This document shows, piece by piece, positions 28,609 to 38,341 of a stretch of DNA of 64,000 bases. How positions within the stretch are numbered: the stretch's first letter is position 1; the number at the start of each line of letters is the position of its first letter. This DNA comes from Neisseria arctica (GTDB taxonomy: Bacteria > Pseudomonadota > Gammaproteobacteria > Burkholderiales > Neisseriaceae): NCBI RefSeq assembly GCF_022870905.1, contig NZ_CP091510.1, positions 186,001-250,000 on the forward strand, written 5' to 3'. A model generated the notes under the pieces. The model searched no databases, was not told the origin of the DNA, and worked only from the letters and a program-made list of their open reading frames with translations. The translations under genes and the position numbers were made by a program.

Positions 28609-31164
28609 CTATGCCTTACCGCGAAACGGATTATGTGAAATACATACTTTCGCTTTATCTTCCAGTATCTTGCGGAAAAAATCTTCATGGTTGCGCGCAC
28701 CGGGAGAAAGATACATTTTATCCAGATGCGTTTTCACATCCGGTTCATATTCAACGTACATTTGGCTGTTTTCCCAATTGATGCGGATTTTATCATCGGA
28801 TAACGAAGTGATATAAATCATACGGCACTCTTGCTCTTCTTCAAAAGCCGAATGCTTAATCAGATACTGCATCGGCTGCAAAATAAATGCCAGAATTTCT
28901 GTGGCTTTTTGCAGATTTGATGGTTTATCTTTGATATCTGCCTCATCTTGTAAGGCTTTCACTTCCTCTTTAATTTCCTTCAGCAAATCTCCAACCTGCT
29001 TCTCCATCTCTTGTATTTTTTCTTGATAGTCTTGCCAAGCCTTAGTGGATTTTTCCGAAGTATCAGAGTTTGAATAATGCTCGCGATAAAAAGTTACTTT
29101 ATCTCGGTGGGCAAGGGCTAGGTATCCGCTTTCCGGCTCTAGATATATGCAGCGATACAAAGCCTGCTTGGGAAGATATGAAGAAGTATTTTTTTTAGCC
29201 GGCTTATCTTCATTATTTTCCTGTAGAGGTATTGTGTTTAAGATGGATGTATTGGTTGCTTGAGAGGCAATGAATTTCACCCTGTTTACATTACTATCTT
29301 TATCAAAGAAAGTTTGCTTAAGCACTAAGCTCACCCCGGAAGCCTCAAGCCCTTGTTCTTTACCATACAAACGAAACTGGTTGAGGCTGTCGTGATTAAA
29401 GGTAAAGCAGCTGATAAACACGCTCTCTTGAAAGTTATCCAGCTGTTGGTAGATTTCCGTATTAATACAGTCTTGATTGCGCAAATATTGATAGAAAACC
29501 AAACCCTCCATCGGATCATTAACATTTTTAATCGTATTTAAACGGAAATGGGAGGGTTTGGCATTATCCAAATTATTAAGCACATTCCATGCAATACCGG
29601 GGCGTGTATAGTGTGCGACTTTTGATTCTTCTGATGTGGCTTCCCCTTTAATTTGTAAAAGGCCTAATAGCTTGCGAATAAAATCTAAAATATTTTTAAA
29701 ATGACTTTTTGCAGGATCAGTAAGTTTGGAATCCAACACCTGAATCATAGCTTTAGCTTCATAATAAAACAGATTTTTACTTTTCTCGAGAGCTTGAATT
29801 GCTCTATCTGCATCACCTTTCTGTGTTAAGGCAAGGCCAAGGTTAAACTGTGCTATTGCATAGAGTTCTGGAAAATCTTCCTGCCGAACCTTTTGGTAGG
29901 CAGTGATCGCTCCTTCCGTATCACCTTTCTGTTCTAAGGCAAGGCCAAGGTTAACCTGTGCTTTGGAATATTCCTCTTTTGAATCTTCCTGCCGAACCTT
30001 TTGGTAGGCAGTGATCGCTCCATCCGTATCACCTTTCTGTGTTAAGGCAATGCCAAGGTTAAACTGTGCTTTGGCATATGCTTCTTTTGAATCTTCCTGC
30101 CGAACCTTTTGGTAGGCAGTGATCTCTCCCTCCGTATCACCTTTCTGTATTAAGGCAAGGCCAAGGCTAACCTGTGCTTTTGCATACAGTTCAGGCGAAT
30201 CTTCCCGCCGAACCTTTTGGTAGGTAGTGATCGCTCCTTCCGTATCACCTTTCTGTTCTAAGACAAGGCCAAGGTTAAACTGTGCTATTGCATAGAGTTT
30301 TGGAAAATCTTCCTGCCGAACCTTTTGATAGGCAGTGATCGCTCCTTCCGTATCACCTTTCTGCTTTAAGGCAAGGCCAAGGTTAACCTGTGCTTTTGCA
30401 TATGCTTCTTTTGAATCTTCCTGCCGAACCTTTTGGTAGGCAGTGATCGCTCCCTCCGTATCACCTTTCTGTGTTAAGGCAATGCCAAGGTTAAACTGTG
30501 CTTTTGCATACAGTTCAGGCGAATCTTCCCGCCGAACCTTTTGGTAGGCAGTGATCGCTCCCTCCGTATCACCTTTCTGTTCTAAGGTAATGCCAAGGCT
30601 AAGCTGTGCTTTGGCATATTCCTCTTTTGAATCCTCCTGCCGAACCTTTTGGTAGGCAGTGATCGCTCCCTCCGTATCACTTTTCTGTGTTAAGGCAATG
30701 CCAAGGTTAAACTGTGCTTTTGCATATGCTTCTTTTGAATCTTCCTGCCGAACCTTTTGGTAGGCAGTGATCGCTCCCTCCGTATCACCTTTTTGTATTA
30801 AGGCAAGGCCAAGGCTAAGCTGTGCTTTGGCATATTCCTCTTTTGAATCCTCCTGCTGAACCTTTTGGTAGGCAGTGATCGCTCCCTCCGTATCACCTTT
30901 TTGTATTAAGGCAAGGCCAAGGTTAACCTGTGCTTTGGCATATTCCTCTTTTGAATCCTCCTGCTGAACCTTTTGGTAGGCAGTGATCGCTCCCTCCGTA
31001 TCACCTTTCTGTGTTAAGGCAATGCCAAGGTTAAACTGTGCTTTTGCATACAGTTCAGGCGAATCTTCCCGTTTTATTTGTCTCCAAAGAGCAATCGCTT
31101 TATCCAATTTCCCTTGTTCAGCCAATGTTTTGCCTTGGTTTAATAAATAGGCTGCTTTCTCCAT
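28609..31164 (-). CDS. TPR-repeat protein with C-terminal DUF2971 domain
   Basis: An 851-residue cytoplasmic protein with no signal peptide. Residues 1 to about 450 are TPR/Sel1-like helical repeats: eleven nearly identical 36-residue units (consensus QKGDTEGAITAYQKVRQEDS then KEEYAKAQVNLGLAL), plus a divergent unit at each end. Residues from about 500 form a DUF2971 domain: HYTRPGIAWNVLNNLDNAKP, RLNTIKNVNDPMEGLVFYQY, SVFISCFTFNHDSLNQFRLY. A charged coiled-coil insert lies around 690-760. DUF2971 has no known biochemical function. GAGGAG precedes the ATG, 24 bp after the tex stop, so it is probably cotranscribed with tex. The near-identical repeats suggest recent expansion. Confidence 0.88.
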   Translation of the reverse strand: MEKAAYLLNQGKTLAEQGKLDKAIALWRQIKREDSPELYAKAQFNLGIALTQKGDTEGAITAYQKVQQEDSKEEYAKAQVNLGLALIQKGDTEGAITAYQKVQQEDSKEEYAKAQLSLGLALIQKGDTEGAITAYQKVRQEDSKEAYAKAQFNLGIALTQKSDTEGAITAYQKVRQEDSKEEYAKAQLSLGITLEQKGDTEGAITAYQKVRREDSPELYAKAQFNLGIALTQKGDTEGAITAYQKVRQEDSKEAYAKAQVNLGLALKQKGDTEGAITAYQKVRQEDFPKLYAIAQFNLGLVLEQKGDTEGAITTYQKVRREDSPELYAKAQVSLGLALIQKGDTEGEITAYQKVRQEDSKEAYAKAQFNLGIALTQKGDTDGAITAYQKVRQEDSKEEYSKAQVNLGLALEQKGDTEGAITAYQKVRQEDFPELYAIAQFNLGLALTQKGDADRAIQALEKSKNLFYYEAKAMIQVLDSKLTDPAKSHFKNILDFIRKLLGLLQIKGEATSEESKVAHYTRPGIAWNVLNNLDNAKPSHFRLNTIKNVNDPMEGLVFYQYLRNQDCINTEIYQQLDNFQESVFISCFTFNHDSLNQFRLYGKEQGLEASGVSLVLKQTFFDKDSNVNRVKFIASQATNTSILNTIPLQENNEDKPAKKNTSSYLPKQALYRCIYLEPESGYLALAHRDKVTFYREHYSNSDTSEKSTKAWQDYQEKIQEMEKQVGDLLKEIKEEVKALQDEADIKDKPSNLQKATEILAFILQPMQYLIKHSAFEEEQECRMIYITSLSDDKIRINWENSQMYVEYEPDVKTHLDKMYLSPGARNHEDFFRKILEDKAKVCISHNPFRGKA
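29820..31060 (-). repeat. Tandem 108-bp coding repeat array
   Basis: About eleven near-identical 108-bp units encode the 36-residue TPR repeats of the DUF2971 protein. The conserved core read on the plus strand is CCGAACCTTTTGGTAGGCAG, followed by TGATCGCTCC and TCCGTATCACCTTTCTG. DNA identity between units is high enough for slippage or recombination to change copy number. There are no unique spacers, so this is not a CRISPR array. Confidence 0.9.
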
Positions 31165-31188
31165 TTATTTATTCTCCTCAAAAATCCC

Positions 31189-33483
31189 TTATCTTTTTAA
31201 CTTTGCAAACGCATCCGCCATAGCCGAGTTTGCAAGGGCGTTGTTGCGTTCGTTTTTTAAGCCGCCGGAGTGTTTTTGGTGGCGGTTTCGGGTTTCAGAC
31301 GGCCTTTCGCTGTGTTTGCCCGATGTTCCGGCTTCATCATCCAGCCGCATAGTGAGTGCGATGCGTTTGCGGGCGGCATCTACTTCGACTACTTTCACTT
31401 TTACTACGTCGCCGGCTTTTACCACTTCGCGCGGATCGGAAACGAATTTGTTCGAAAGGGCGGAGATGTGGACGAGACCGTCTTGGTGTACGCCGATATC
31501 GACGAATGCGCCGAAGTTGGCAACGTTGCTTACCACGCCTTCGAGAATCATTCCGGGCTTTAAATCGCTGATTTCGTTGATGCCTTCGGCAAATGTGGCC
31601 GTCTGAAACTCGCCGCGCGGGTCGCGCCCGGGTTTTTCTAGTTCGGCGAGGATATCCATAACGGTGGGCAGGCCGAATTGTTCGGTAGTGTACTGGGTGG
31701 GTTTGATTTGTTTGATTTTTTCACGGTTGCCGATCAGGTCTGCGGCTTTGATGTGCAGATCATCGAGCATACGGGCGACTAAGGGATAGGCTTCGGGGTG
31801 GACGGCGCTGGCATCCAGCGGTTCTTTGCCGCCGTTGATGCGTAAAAAGCCGGCGGCCTGTTCGTAGGTTTTTTCACCGAGGCGCGGTACTTTCAGCAGT
31901 TGGCGGCGGCTGTCGAATGCGCCGTGTTCGTCGCGGTAGGCAACGATATTTTGGGCAAGCGTGCTGTTGAGGCCGGAGATGCGGGCAAGCAGCGGTACGG
32001 AGGCGGTATTCACATCCACGCCGACGGCGTTAACGCAGTCTTCTACGACGGCATCCAGCGATTTGGCAAGTTGGCTTTGGTTGACGTCGTGTTGGTACTG
32101 GCCGACGCCGATGGATTTGGGGTCGATTTTCACCAGTTCGGCCAGCGGGTCTTGCAGGCGGCGGGCGATGGAGACGGCGCCGCGCAGGGAAACGTCTAAA
32201 TCGGGGAATTCTTTGGCGGCCAGCTCGGAGGCGGAGTAGATGGATGCGCCTGCTTCGGAAACAACGATTTTATGCAGCTGCATTTCGGGCAGGCCTTTTA
32301 CCAGCTCGGCTGCGATTTTATCGGTTTCGCGGCTGGCGGTGCCGTTGCCGATGGCGATCAGTTTCACTTGGTGTTTTTTAATCAGGTTTGCCAAAGCAGC
32401 CAACATATTGTTTTCTTGGTGCAGATATACGATGACGGTATCCAAGAGTTTGCCGGTATCGCTGACAACGGCGCATTTCACACCGTTGCGGTAGCCGGGG
32501 TCTAGGCCGAGGGTGGTCAGGCGGCCGGCGGGGGCGGCCAGCAGCAGATCTTTGAGGTTGCGGGCGAATACGGTGATGGCATCGGTATCGGCGTTTTCTT
32601 TCAGGCGGTTGAAGGCTTCCAGCTCGAGGGAGAGGAAGATTTTGGCGCGCCAGGCCAAACGCACGGTGTCGCGTAACCATTTGTCGGCGGGGCGGCCTTT
32701 ATCGTCGATGTTGAAGTGTCGGGCGATCAGTTGTTCGTATTCGCTTTGCTCGGTAATCGGGGTTTCGTCGGGTTGGTATTTCAAGGTCGTCTGAAGAATG
32801 CCTTCGTTGCGTCCGCGTAATACGGCTAAGGCGCGGTGGCTAGGCATGGTGCGGACGGCTTCGCGGTGGTCGAAGTAATCGGTGAATTTTTCGCCTTCGT
32901 TTTCTTTGCCGGCGATTACTTGGGCGTGGATCTCGGCTTCGGCCCACAGTTTTTCGCGCAGACGGCCGATGAGCTCGGCATCTTCGGCAAATTGTTCCAT
33001 CAGAATGGCGCGTGCGCCGTCCAGTGCGGCTTTGGTATCGGGTACGTTGTCGCCCAAATAGGCTTGGGCGGCGGTTTCGGGGTTTTCAGACGGCGTGTTT
33101 AAGAGTAGGTCGGCCAAGGGCTGTAAGCCGTTTTCACGGGCGATTTGCGCTTTGGTGCGACGCTTGGGTTTATAGGGTAGGTAGAGATCTTCAAGGGTGG
33201 TTTTATTGTCGGCGGCTTCGATGGCGGCTTGCAGTTCGGGCGTGAGTTTGCCTTGTTCTTCAATGCTTTTTAATACGGTGGCTTTGCGCTCTTGCAGTTC
33301 GCGCAGGTATTGCAGCCGCTCGGCTAGGGTGCGTAGTTGGCTGTCGTCCAACCCGCCGGTGGCCTCTTTGCGGTAACGGGCGATAAAGGGAACGGTGGCG
33401 CCTTCGTCCAGCAGTTCGACGGCGGCAGTGATTTGGGCAGTGGTGGCGGAAAGTTCGTTGGCAAGGATTTGGGTAATGTTCAT
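31189..33483 (-). CDS. tex: Tex-family S1 RNA-binding transcription accessory protein
   Basis: A 764-residue Tex homologue that binds nucleic acid and affects transcription and toxin expression in several genera. The domain order is normal: the N-terminal helical region ([40 protein letters not shown]), the YqgF-like core ([20 protein letters not shown]), the helix-hairpin-helix part ([20 protein letters not shown]) and the C-terminal S1 domain ([37 protein letters not shown]). The ATG at 33483 fits the family N-terminus; a much longer upstream frame is not supported. It is followed 24 bp later by the TPR-DUF2971 gene. Confidence 0.95.
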   Translation of the reverse strand: MNITQILANELSATTAQITAAVELLDEGATVPFIARYRKEATGGLDDSQLRTLAERLQYLRELQERKATVLKSIEEQGKLTPELQAAIEAADNKTTLEDLYLPYKPKRRTKAQIARENGLQPLADLLLNTPSENPETAAQAYLGDNVPDTKAALDGARAILMEQFAEDAELIGRLREKLWAEAEIHAQVIAGKENEGEKFTDYFDHREAVRTMPSHRALAVLRGRNEGILQTTLKYQPDETPITEQSEYEQLIARHFNIDDKGRPADKWLRDTVRLAWRAKIFLSLELEAFNRLKENADTDAITVFARNLKDLLLAAPAGRLTTLGLDPGYRNGVKCAVVSDTGKLLDTVIVYLHQENNMLAALANLIKKHQVKLIAIGNGTASRETDKIAAELVKGLPEMQLHKIVVSEAGASIYSASELAAKEFPDLDVSLRGAVSIARRLQDPLAELVKIDPKSIGVGQYQHDVNQSQLAKSLDAVVEDCVNAVGVDVNTASVPLLARISGLNSTLAQNIVAYRDEHGAFDSRRQLLKVPRLGEKTYEQAAGFLRINGGKEPLDASAVHPEAYPLVARMLDDLHIKAADLIGNREKIKQIKPTQYTTEQFGLPTVMDILAELEKPGRDPRGEFQTATFAEGINEISDLKPGMILEGVVSNVANFGAFVDIGVHQDGLVHISALSNKFVSDPREVVKAGDVVKVKVVEVDAARKRIALTMRLDDEAGTSGKHSERPSETRNRHQKHSGGLKNERNNALANSAMADAFAKLKR

Positions 33484-33713
33484 TATCTGAATTAATAGTG
33501 TTATTGGAAAAAAGTAAGCATAACGGGCAGGGCGGGATTTGTCATCTGCAAGAGGCCGTCTGAAAAATACATTTTTATCGGTGCTTGACGGCAAGATTAA
33601 AACTAGAGATCTGACTCCAAAAAAGTTGTGAAAAATGCGGGTGTTCGGCTTTGCAGGCGGTAGGTTTGCGGCTAAAGTATCCGGCATCCTAAGAATAAGT
33701 TATCGGAGAAATG

Positions 33714-35477
33714 ATGAATTACCAAGTGCCTTTAAATGAATTGCGTTTTGCCCTGCGGGTGCACGGCAGTTTGCCTGAAGTGTTGGCTTTGCCTTCTTCA
33801 GACGGCCTCGATGCCGACACGGTGGATGCGGTGTTGGAGGAGGCCGCTAAGTTTGCAGAGCAGGTGTTGGCGCCGACCAACCGTACGGGCGATTTGAACG
33901 GTGCCAAGCTGGTGTCGGGCAAGGTGGAGACCCATCCCGATTTGGTGCGCGCTTATGAGGAATACCGCGACGCGGGTTGGATCGGTTTGCGCGCGCCTGC
34001 CGAATATGAAGGGCAGGGGTTGCCGGCGGTAGTGGCGGCGGCTTGCGAGGAAATGTGGTGTGCGGCGAATTTGTCGTTCTCGTTGCTGCCGATGCTGACT
34101 TTGGGCGCAGTGGAAGCTTTGCTGAACCATGCCGACGAAGCGCAAAAGCAGACTTATCTGCCCAAGATGAGCCAAGGCTTATGGAGCGGCACCATGAATC
34201 TCACCGAACCGAATGCGGGTACGGATTTGGGGCAGGTGGCGGCAAAAGCCGTGCCGAAAGAAAACGGCGCGTATGCGGTGAGCGGTCAAAAAATCTTCAT
34301 TACTTGGGGCGAGCAGGAAATTACCGAAAATATCGTGCATTTGGTGTTGGCACGCTTGCCCGATGCACCGGCGGGCGTGAAGGGCATTTCGCTGTTTATC
34401 GTACCGAAGTTTTTATTGGATGCCGAGGGTAATCCGGGTGAACGCAACCGGGTTTCGGTAGTAGGCCTGGAACATAAACTGGGTATTCATGCCAGCCCCA
34501 CTTGCGTGATGCAGTTCGACGAAGCCGAAGGCTATTTGGTCGGTGAGGCAGGCAAGGGTTTGGCGTATATGTTTACCATGATGAACCATGCGCGCTTGGG
34601 TGTGGGCATCGAAGGGCATGCGGTGGCGCAGCGGGCTTACCAAAATGCGTTGGCCTATGCCAAAGAGCGCGTACAAAGCCGCGGCATCGGCGGGCAAAGC
34701 CAAGTACCGGTAGCGATTATCAACCACCCCGACGTACGCCGTATGCTGCTGGTGCAAAAAGCGACGCTTGCCGCGCAGCGTGCGCTGTATATGCGGGCAG
34801 CGGCCTGTATCGATACCATGCACGGGCATGAAGATGAGGCCGTGCGTGCCGAAGCTTCAGCCGTATTGGATTTTCTGATTCCGATTGTGAAGGCATGGAA
34901 TACCGATAACGGTACGGTGTTGACTAATATGGCCATGCAGGTGTTCGGCGGTATGGGCTATATAGAGGAAACAGGCATGGCGCAATATGTGCGCGATGTA
35001 CGGATTACGCCGATTTACGAAGGTACGAACGGTATTCAGGCTTTGGATTTGATCGGCCGAAAAACCGCCGCTAATAATGGAAAAACCGCCGAACTGCTAT
35101 TGGCGGAAGGCGAAAGTGTTGCGCGGGAACTCGCCGCACAAGCCCCGGTAATGGCAGAATCACTCCGCCAAGCATTGGCTTTGGCACGGCAAAGCGTAGC
35201 CGCGGTTGTGGCTCAGATGGCGGAAACACCCGAATCGGCGGCAGCGGTTTCGCATGCCTATCTGCATCAGATGGGCTGTACTTTAGGAGCGGTGGCAATG
35301 GCGCGCCATTGGTTGGCAGCTCAAAACGAAGCGGTGGGGGATGAAGAGTTTTATGCGGCCGAGCGGCATACGGCGCAGGTTTACTTTGCTTATGTGCTGC
35401 CGCAGATACAAACTTATGCGGCGCAAGTGGTAAACGGCGGAGAAACTTTGATGGCCGTACCTTTGTCGGCGTTTTGA
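33714..35477 (+). CDS. Acyl-CoA dehydrogenase (DmdC/FadE-like, ~590 residues)
   Basis: An FAD-dependent acyl-CoA dehydrogenase of 587 residues. This is the longer form with an extra C-terminal domain seen in DmdC-like enzymes. FAD/substrate motifs are GTMNLTEPNAGTDLGQV, ITWGEQEITENIVHLVLARL, LEHKLGIHASPTCVMQFDEA and the C-terminal AMQVFGGMGYIEETGMAQYV, with RITPIYEGTNGIQALDLIGR as the second signature. The substrate could be a short or medium acyl-CoA. No thiolase, hydratase or electron-transfer flavoprotein gene adjoins it. ATG 33714 has better spacing to CGGAGA than 33711. A DUS near the 5' end is translated as SSDGL. Confidence 0.92.
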   Translation: MNYQVPLNELRFALRVHGSLPEVLALPSSDGLDADTVDAVLEEAAKFAEQVLAPTNRTGDLNGAKLVSGKVETHPDLVRAYEEYRDAGWIGLRAPAEYEGQGLPAVVAAACEEMWCAANLSFSLLPMLTLGAVEALLNHADEAQKQTYLPKMSQGLWSGTMNLTEPNAGTDLGQVAAKAVPKENGAYAVSGQKIFITWGEQEITENIVHLVLARLPDAPAGVKGISLFIVPKFLLDAEGNPGERNRVSVVGLEHKLGIHASPTCVMQFDEAEGYLVGEAGKGLAYMFTMMNHARLGVGIEGHAVAQRAYQNALAYAKERVQSRGIGGQSQVPVAIINHPDVRRMLLVQKATLAAQRALYMRAAACIDTMHGHEDEAVRAEASAVLDFLIPIVKAWNTDNGTVLTNMAMQVFGGMGYIEETGMAQYVRDVRITPIYEGTNGIQALDLIGRKTAANNGKTAELLLAEGESVARELAAQAPVMAESLRQALALARQSVAAVVAQMAETPESAAAVSHAYLHQMGCTLGAVAMARHWLAAQNEAVGDEEFYAAERHTAQVYFAYVLPQIQTYAAQVVNGGETLMAVPLSAF

Positions 35478-35488
35478 TACTGGACAAG

Positions 35489-35578
35489 AGGCCGTCTGAA
35501 ATATCAGATAGAGATTTCCCCATAAAAAAAGCAGGCTTGGATGCCTGCTTTTTCTTTTGCCATATTTTCAGACGGCCT
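35489..35578. terminator. Nested terminator: hairpin inside an inverted DUS pair
   Basis: The inner stem GCAGGC/GCCTGC (35531-35548) has A-rich and T-rich flanks and is a good bidirectional terminator between the convergent dehydrogenase and pyk genes. The outer arms are two opposed DUS (AGGCCGTCTGAAATAT at 35489 and its near complement ending at 35578). Confidence 0.8.
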
Positions 35579-35590
35579 GATCATGGTAAT

Positions 35591-37060
35591 TTACAGAACG
35601 CGGAAAATTTGCAGCGTATCGGTGCTGCCGCTCTCGCGCATACGCGAGCCGCTGGTGATGATGTATTGGTCGCCGCTATGCAAAACATTGCGTTCCAATA
35701 GCATGGCTTCTACTTCGTCCAAGGCAGTATCGTGGTTGGTACTGGTTGCCAAACGCAACGGACGCACGCCGCGGTACATCGCCATACGGCGTTGGGCGGA
35801 AATGCTGGGTGTGAGTGCGTAAATCGGCAGCTGGATGCTGTGGCGGCTGATTTCGAAGGCGGTGCTGCCGCTTTCGGTCAGCGCGACAATCGCTTTGGCT
35901 CCGATGGCACGGGCGACTTGTACGGCTCCGCTGGCAATCGCCAAGTTGGGGCTGACGGCGGCTTCTTGGTGTACGTCTTCCACGCCGTTGAGAGAATCTT
36001 GTTCGGCTTCTGCGGCGGCACAGATAATCGCCATTTGGCGCACGGTTTCAAACGGATAGGCACCGATGGCGGTTTCGGCGGAACACATTACCGCGTCGGT
36101 TCCGTCCAGCACCGCATTGGCAACGTCGCTGACTTCGGCGCGCGTCGGTACGGGGTTGGTAATCATGCTTTCCATCATTTGCGTGGCGGTGATGCTGAAG
36201 CGGCGTAGTTCGCGGGCGCGTTTGATCATGCGTTTTTGCAGGGCGGGAACGGCGGCATTGCCTACCTCTACCGCCAAATCGCCACGGGCAACCATGATGC
36301 CGTCTGAAGCCAAAATAATTTCATCAAGGTTGGTAATGGCTTCCACACGCTCGATTTTTGCCACCAAGCCCGGGCGTACGGCATCGCTGCCTTGCATTTC
36401 CTGTTCGACCAAATTGCGGGCAATCTGCATGTCTTCGGCAGATTTTACAAAGCTGACGGCCAGATAGTCGCAACCGATGGAAACGGCGGTTTTGAGGTCG
36501 CGGAAGTCTTTTTCGGTAAGCGCGCCGGCGGAAAGTCCGCCGCCTTGTTTGTTGATGCCTTTGTTGGATTTCAGTTTGTGGCTGTTTTGTACGGTAGTGA
36601 GGATTTCATGGCCGCGTACTTCGTCTACGGTTAGTGTAAGCAGGCCGTCGTCCAGCAGCAGAATATCACCCGGTTTGACGTCGTCGGGCAGGTTGCGGTA
36701 ATCAAGGCCGACGCGTTCGCGGTTGCCTTCGCCTTCCAGTGCGGCATCAAGCAGCAGTTTTTCACCAGCATTAAGTTCGATAAAGCCGTTTTCCAGCTTG
36801 CCGACACGGATTTTAGGGCCTTGCAGGTCGGCCATAATGGCGACTTCGCGCCCGGCACGGCGGGCGGCTTCGCGGACGATTTCGGCATTTTCGCGGTGGA
36901 ATTCGGCGGTGCCGTGGCTGAAGTTGAAGCGGACGACGTTTAGTCCGCCGACGCGGATCATATCTTCGAGCAGCTCGACGTTGTTGCTGCCCGGGCCCAG
37001 TGTGGCAACGATTTTGGTGTTGTGGCGGATGCGGGTGAGGTCGCGGATAGGTTTGCTCAT
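35591..37060 (-). CDS. pyk: Pyruvate kinase
   Basis: The last glycolytic step, phosphoenolpyruvate plus ADP to pyruvate plus ATP; 489 residues. The N-terminus RIRHNTKIVATLGPGSNNVE and VVRFNFSHGTAEFHRENAE are diagnostic. The active-site signature appears as LVAKIERVEAITNLDEI with the catalytic lysine, then GIMVARGDLAVEVG and ITATQMMESMITNPVPTRAEVSDVANAV. The C-terminal domain carries the effector region (KAIVALTESGSTAFEISRH). It is monocistronic and convergent with the acyl-CoA dehydrogenase gene. Confidence 0.97.
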   Translation of the reverse strand: MSKPIRDLTRIRHNTKIVATLGPGSNNVELLEDMIRVGGLNVVRFNFSHGTAEFHRENAEIVREAARRAGREVAIMADLQGPKIRVGKLENGFIELNAGEKLLLDAALEGEGNRERVGLDYRNLPDDVKPGDILLLDDGLLTLTVDEVRGHEILTTVQNSHKLKSNKGINKQGGGLSAGALTEKDFRDLKTAVSIGCDYLAVSFVKSAEDMQIARNLVEQEMQGSDAVRPGLVAKIERVEAITNLDEIILASDGIMVARGDLAVEVGNAAVPALQKRMIKRARELRRFSITATQMMESMITNPVPTRAEVSDVANAVLDGTDAVMCSAETAIGAYPFETVRQMAIICAAAEAEQDSLNGVEDVHQEAAVSPNLAIASGAVQVARAIGAKAIVALTESGSTAFEISRHSIQLPIYALTPSISAQRRMAMYRGVRPLRLATSTNHDTALDEVEAMLLERNVLHSGDQYIITSGSRMRESGSTDTLQIFRVL

Positions 37061-37506
37061 ACGGCTATTCCTTCAATAGGACTCGGTTTGGGTTTGTGAG
37101 GTTTAATACACCGTTGCAATACGGTGCCAAATCATTTGGTTTTCTGATGAACTGCCATCGTAGCGGCATAGGTTTGTGCAACCGGTGGATGGCGAAAGTC
37201 CGTTTATATTTTGGCGGGATGTTTGATTGCCGGCGGGGTATGCGGGTTGCGTAAAATCTTGGTGAAATTTTAACCTGAAAATTTAGATTGTAGTTATAAA
37301 ATTACAGTTTTTTATGATTTAGGCCAAGGTAGGCAAAAGAGTGGGGATCGAAAAAGTTTGGGTAATTCTATAATTTGAGAAAAAGGTATTTGTGTAATAG
37401 TGGGTTGTAGAGCAGATTGGGCAGGCTGTACGATATTGGGAAGTAAGACATTGTGTAATATTACTTCAATATTTTGTGGAGAGGCTCGGACACTTATCGA
37501 CACACT
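37061..37506. other. Upstream region of pyk, no gene seen
   Basis: About 445 bp of AT-rich sequence between pyk and the terminator of the carbonic-anhydrase-like gene. It must hold the pyk promoter. A 74-codon minus-strand open frame (37312-37536) has no ribosome site, overlaps the terminator hairpin and resembles nothing known to me, so it is not called. Confidence 0.5.
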
Positions 37507-37550
37507 AAAAAACCGGCGATGCTTATGATGAAGCATATGCCGGCTTTTTT
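37507..37550 (-). terminator. Intrinsic terminator after the gamma-carbonic anhydrase-like gene
   Basis: CCGGC-ATGCTT and AAGCAT-GCCGG arms, with small internal bulges, are bounded by A6 and T6 runs. It lies 22 bp past the stop of the minus-strand gene. Confidence 0.8.
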
Positions 37551-37571
37551 GAGGAGTGGTCTGATAAACCC

Positions 37572-38138
37572 TTACTTATTTTCAAGGCCGTCTGAAGTTT
37601 GTTTGGCGGTTTTGAGATAGTTTTCCGATACGCGGATATAGTGGGCGGCAGAAGCAACCAATTTGCCTTTTTCTTCTTCGGTAAGCGGGCGGATTTGTTT
37701 AACGGGGGAACCGACATATAAAAAGCCGCTTTCCAACCGTTTGCGGGGCGGCACCAGGCTGCCGGCACCTATCATGACATCGCTTTCGATTACCGCATCA
37801 TCTAGGATAATCGTACCCATACCCACCAATACGCGGTCACCTATGGTGCAGCCGTGCAGCATCACTTTATGACCGATGGTAACGTCTTCACCGATAATCA
37901 GCGGTGAGCCTTCGGGTTTGGCCGCCGATTTGTGCGAAACGTGCAGCATGCTTAAATCCTGAATATTGCTGCGTGCGCCGATAACGATGTGGTTTACGTC
38001 GCCGCGCAATACGGCGCAAGGCCAAACGGAAACGTGTTCGCCCAGTGTGACTTCGCCGATAATGACGGCGGCAGGGTCGATATAGCAATGTTCGGCAATT
38101 TGGGGTAGGTGATCCAGATAAGGGCGGATAGGATTCAT
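37572..38138 (-). CDS. Gamma-carbonic anhydrase family protein (YrdA-like)
   Basis: A 188-residue left-handed beta-helix protein of the gamma-carbonic anhydrase/CaiE/YrdA group. The hexapeptide repeats run from YIDPAAVIIGEVTLGEHVSV to AVIESDVMIGAGSLVPPRKR. The three zinc-binding histidines fall in MLHVSHKSAA and TIGHKVMLHGCTIGD. The RGD motif (VLRGDVNHIVIGARSNIQD) is conserved. Many members are not active hydratases, so the enzyme activity is unproven. ATG 38138 has GGAG upstream and gives a standard length. Confidence 0.9.
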   Translation of the reverse strand: MNPIRPYLDHLPQIAEHCYIDPAAVIIGEVTLGEHVSVWPCAVLRGDVNHIVIGARSNIQDLSMLHVSHKSAAKPEGSPLIIGEDVTIGHKVMLHGCTIGDRVLVGMGTIILDDAVIESDVMIGAGSLVPPRKRLESGFLYVGSPVKQIRPLTEEEKGKLVASAAHYIRVSENYLKTAKQTSDGLENK

Positions 38139-38341
38139 TGATGGTCTCCGGTAGAGTGGGGCGCGCCGCATTCAAGCAGCGGCGGAAGCTCCGATGTCGG
38201 TTTTGTTCTTTTCAGGTAAAGACCGTAGGGTTTTCAGACGGCCTCAGGCAGATTGTAACAGCTGGAGGCGATGGAACAAGCTTATCGTAAAAGAAAGCAT
38301 TATAATCAAAGTAGTTTATCCGCTTTTGAAATGAGTTTGCC

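Noticed and set aside
29820..31060. Regular repeats that could be taken for a CRISPR array
   Set aside because: The units are 108 bp, contiguous, without unique spacers, and stay in frame inside a TPR-coding gene.
37312..37536. A 74-codon open frame upstream of pyk
   Set aside because: It runs through the carbonic-anhydrase terminator hairpin and lacks start signals.
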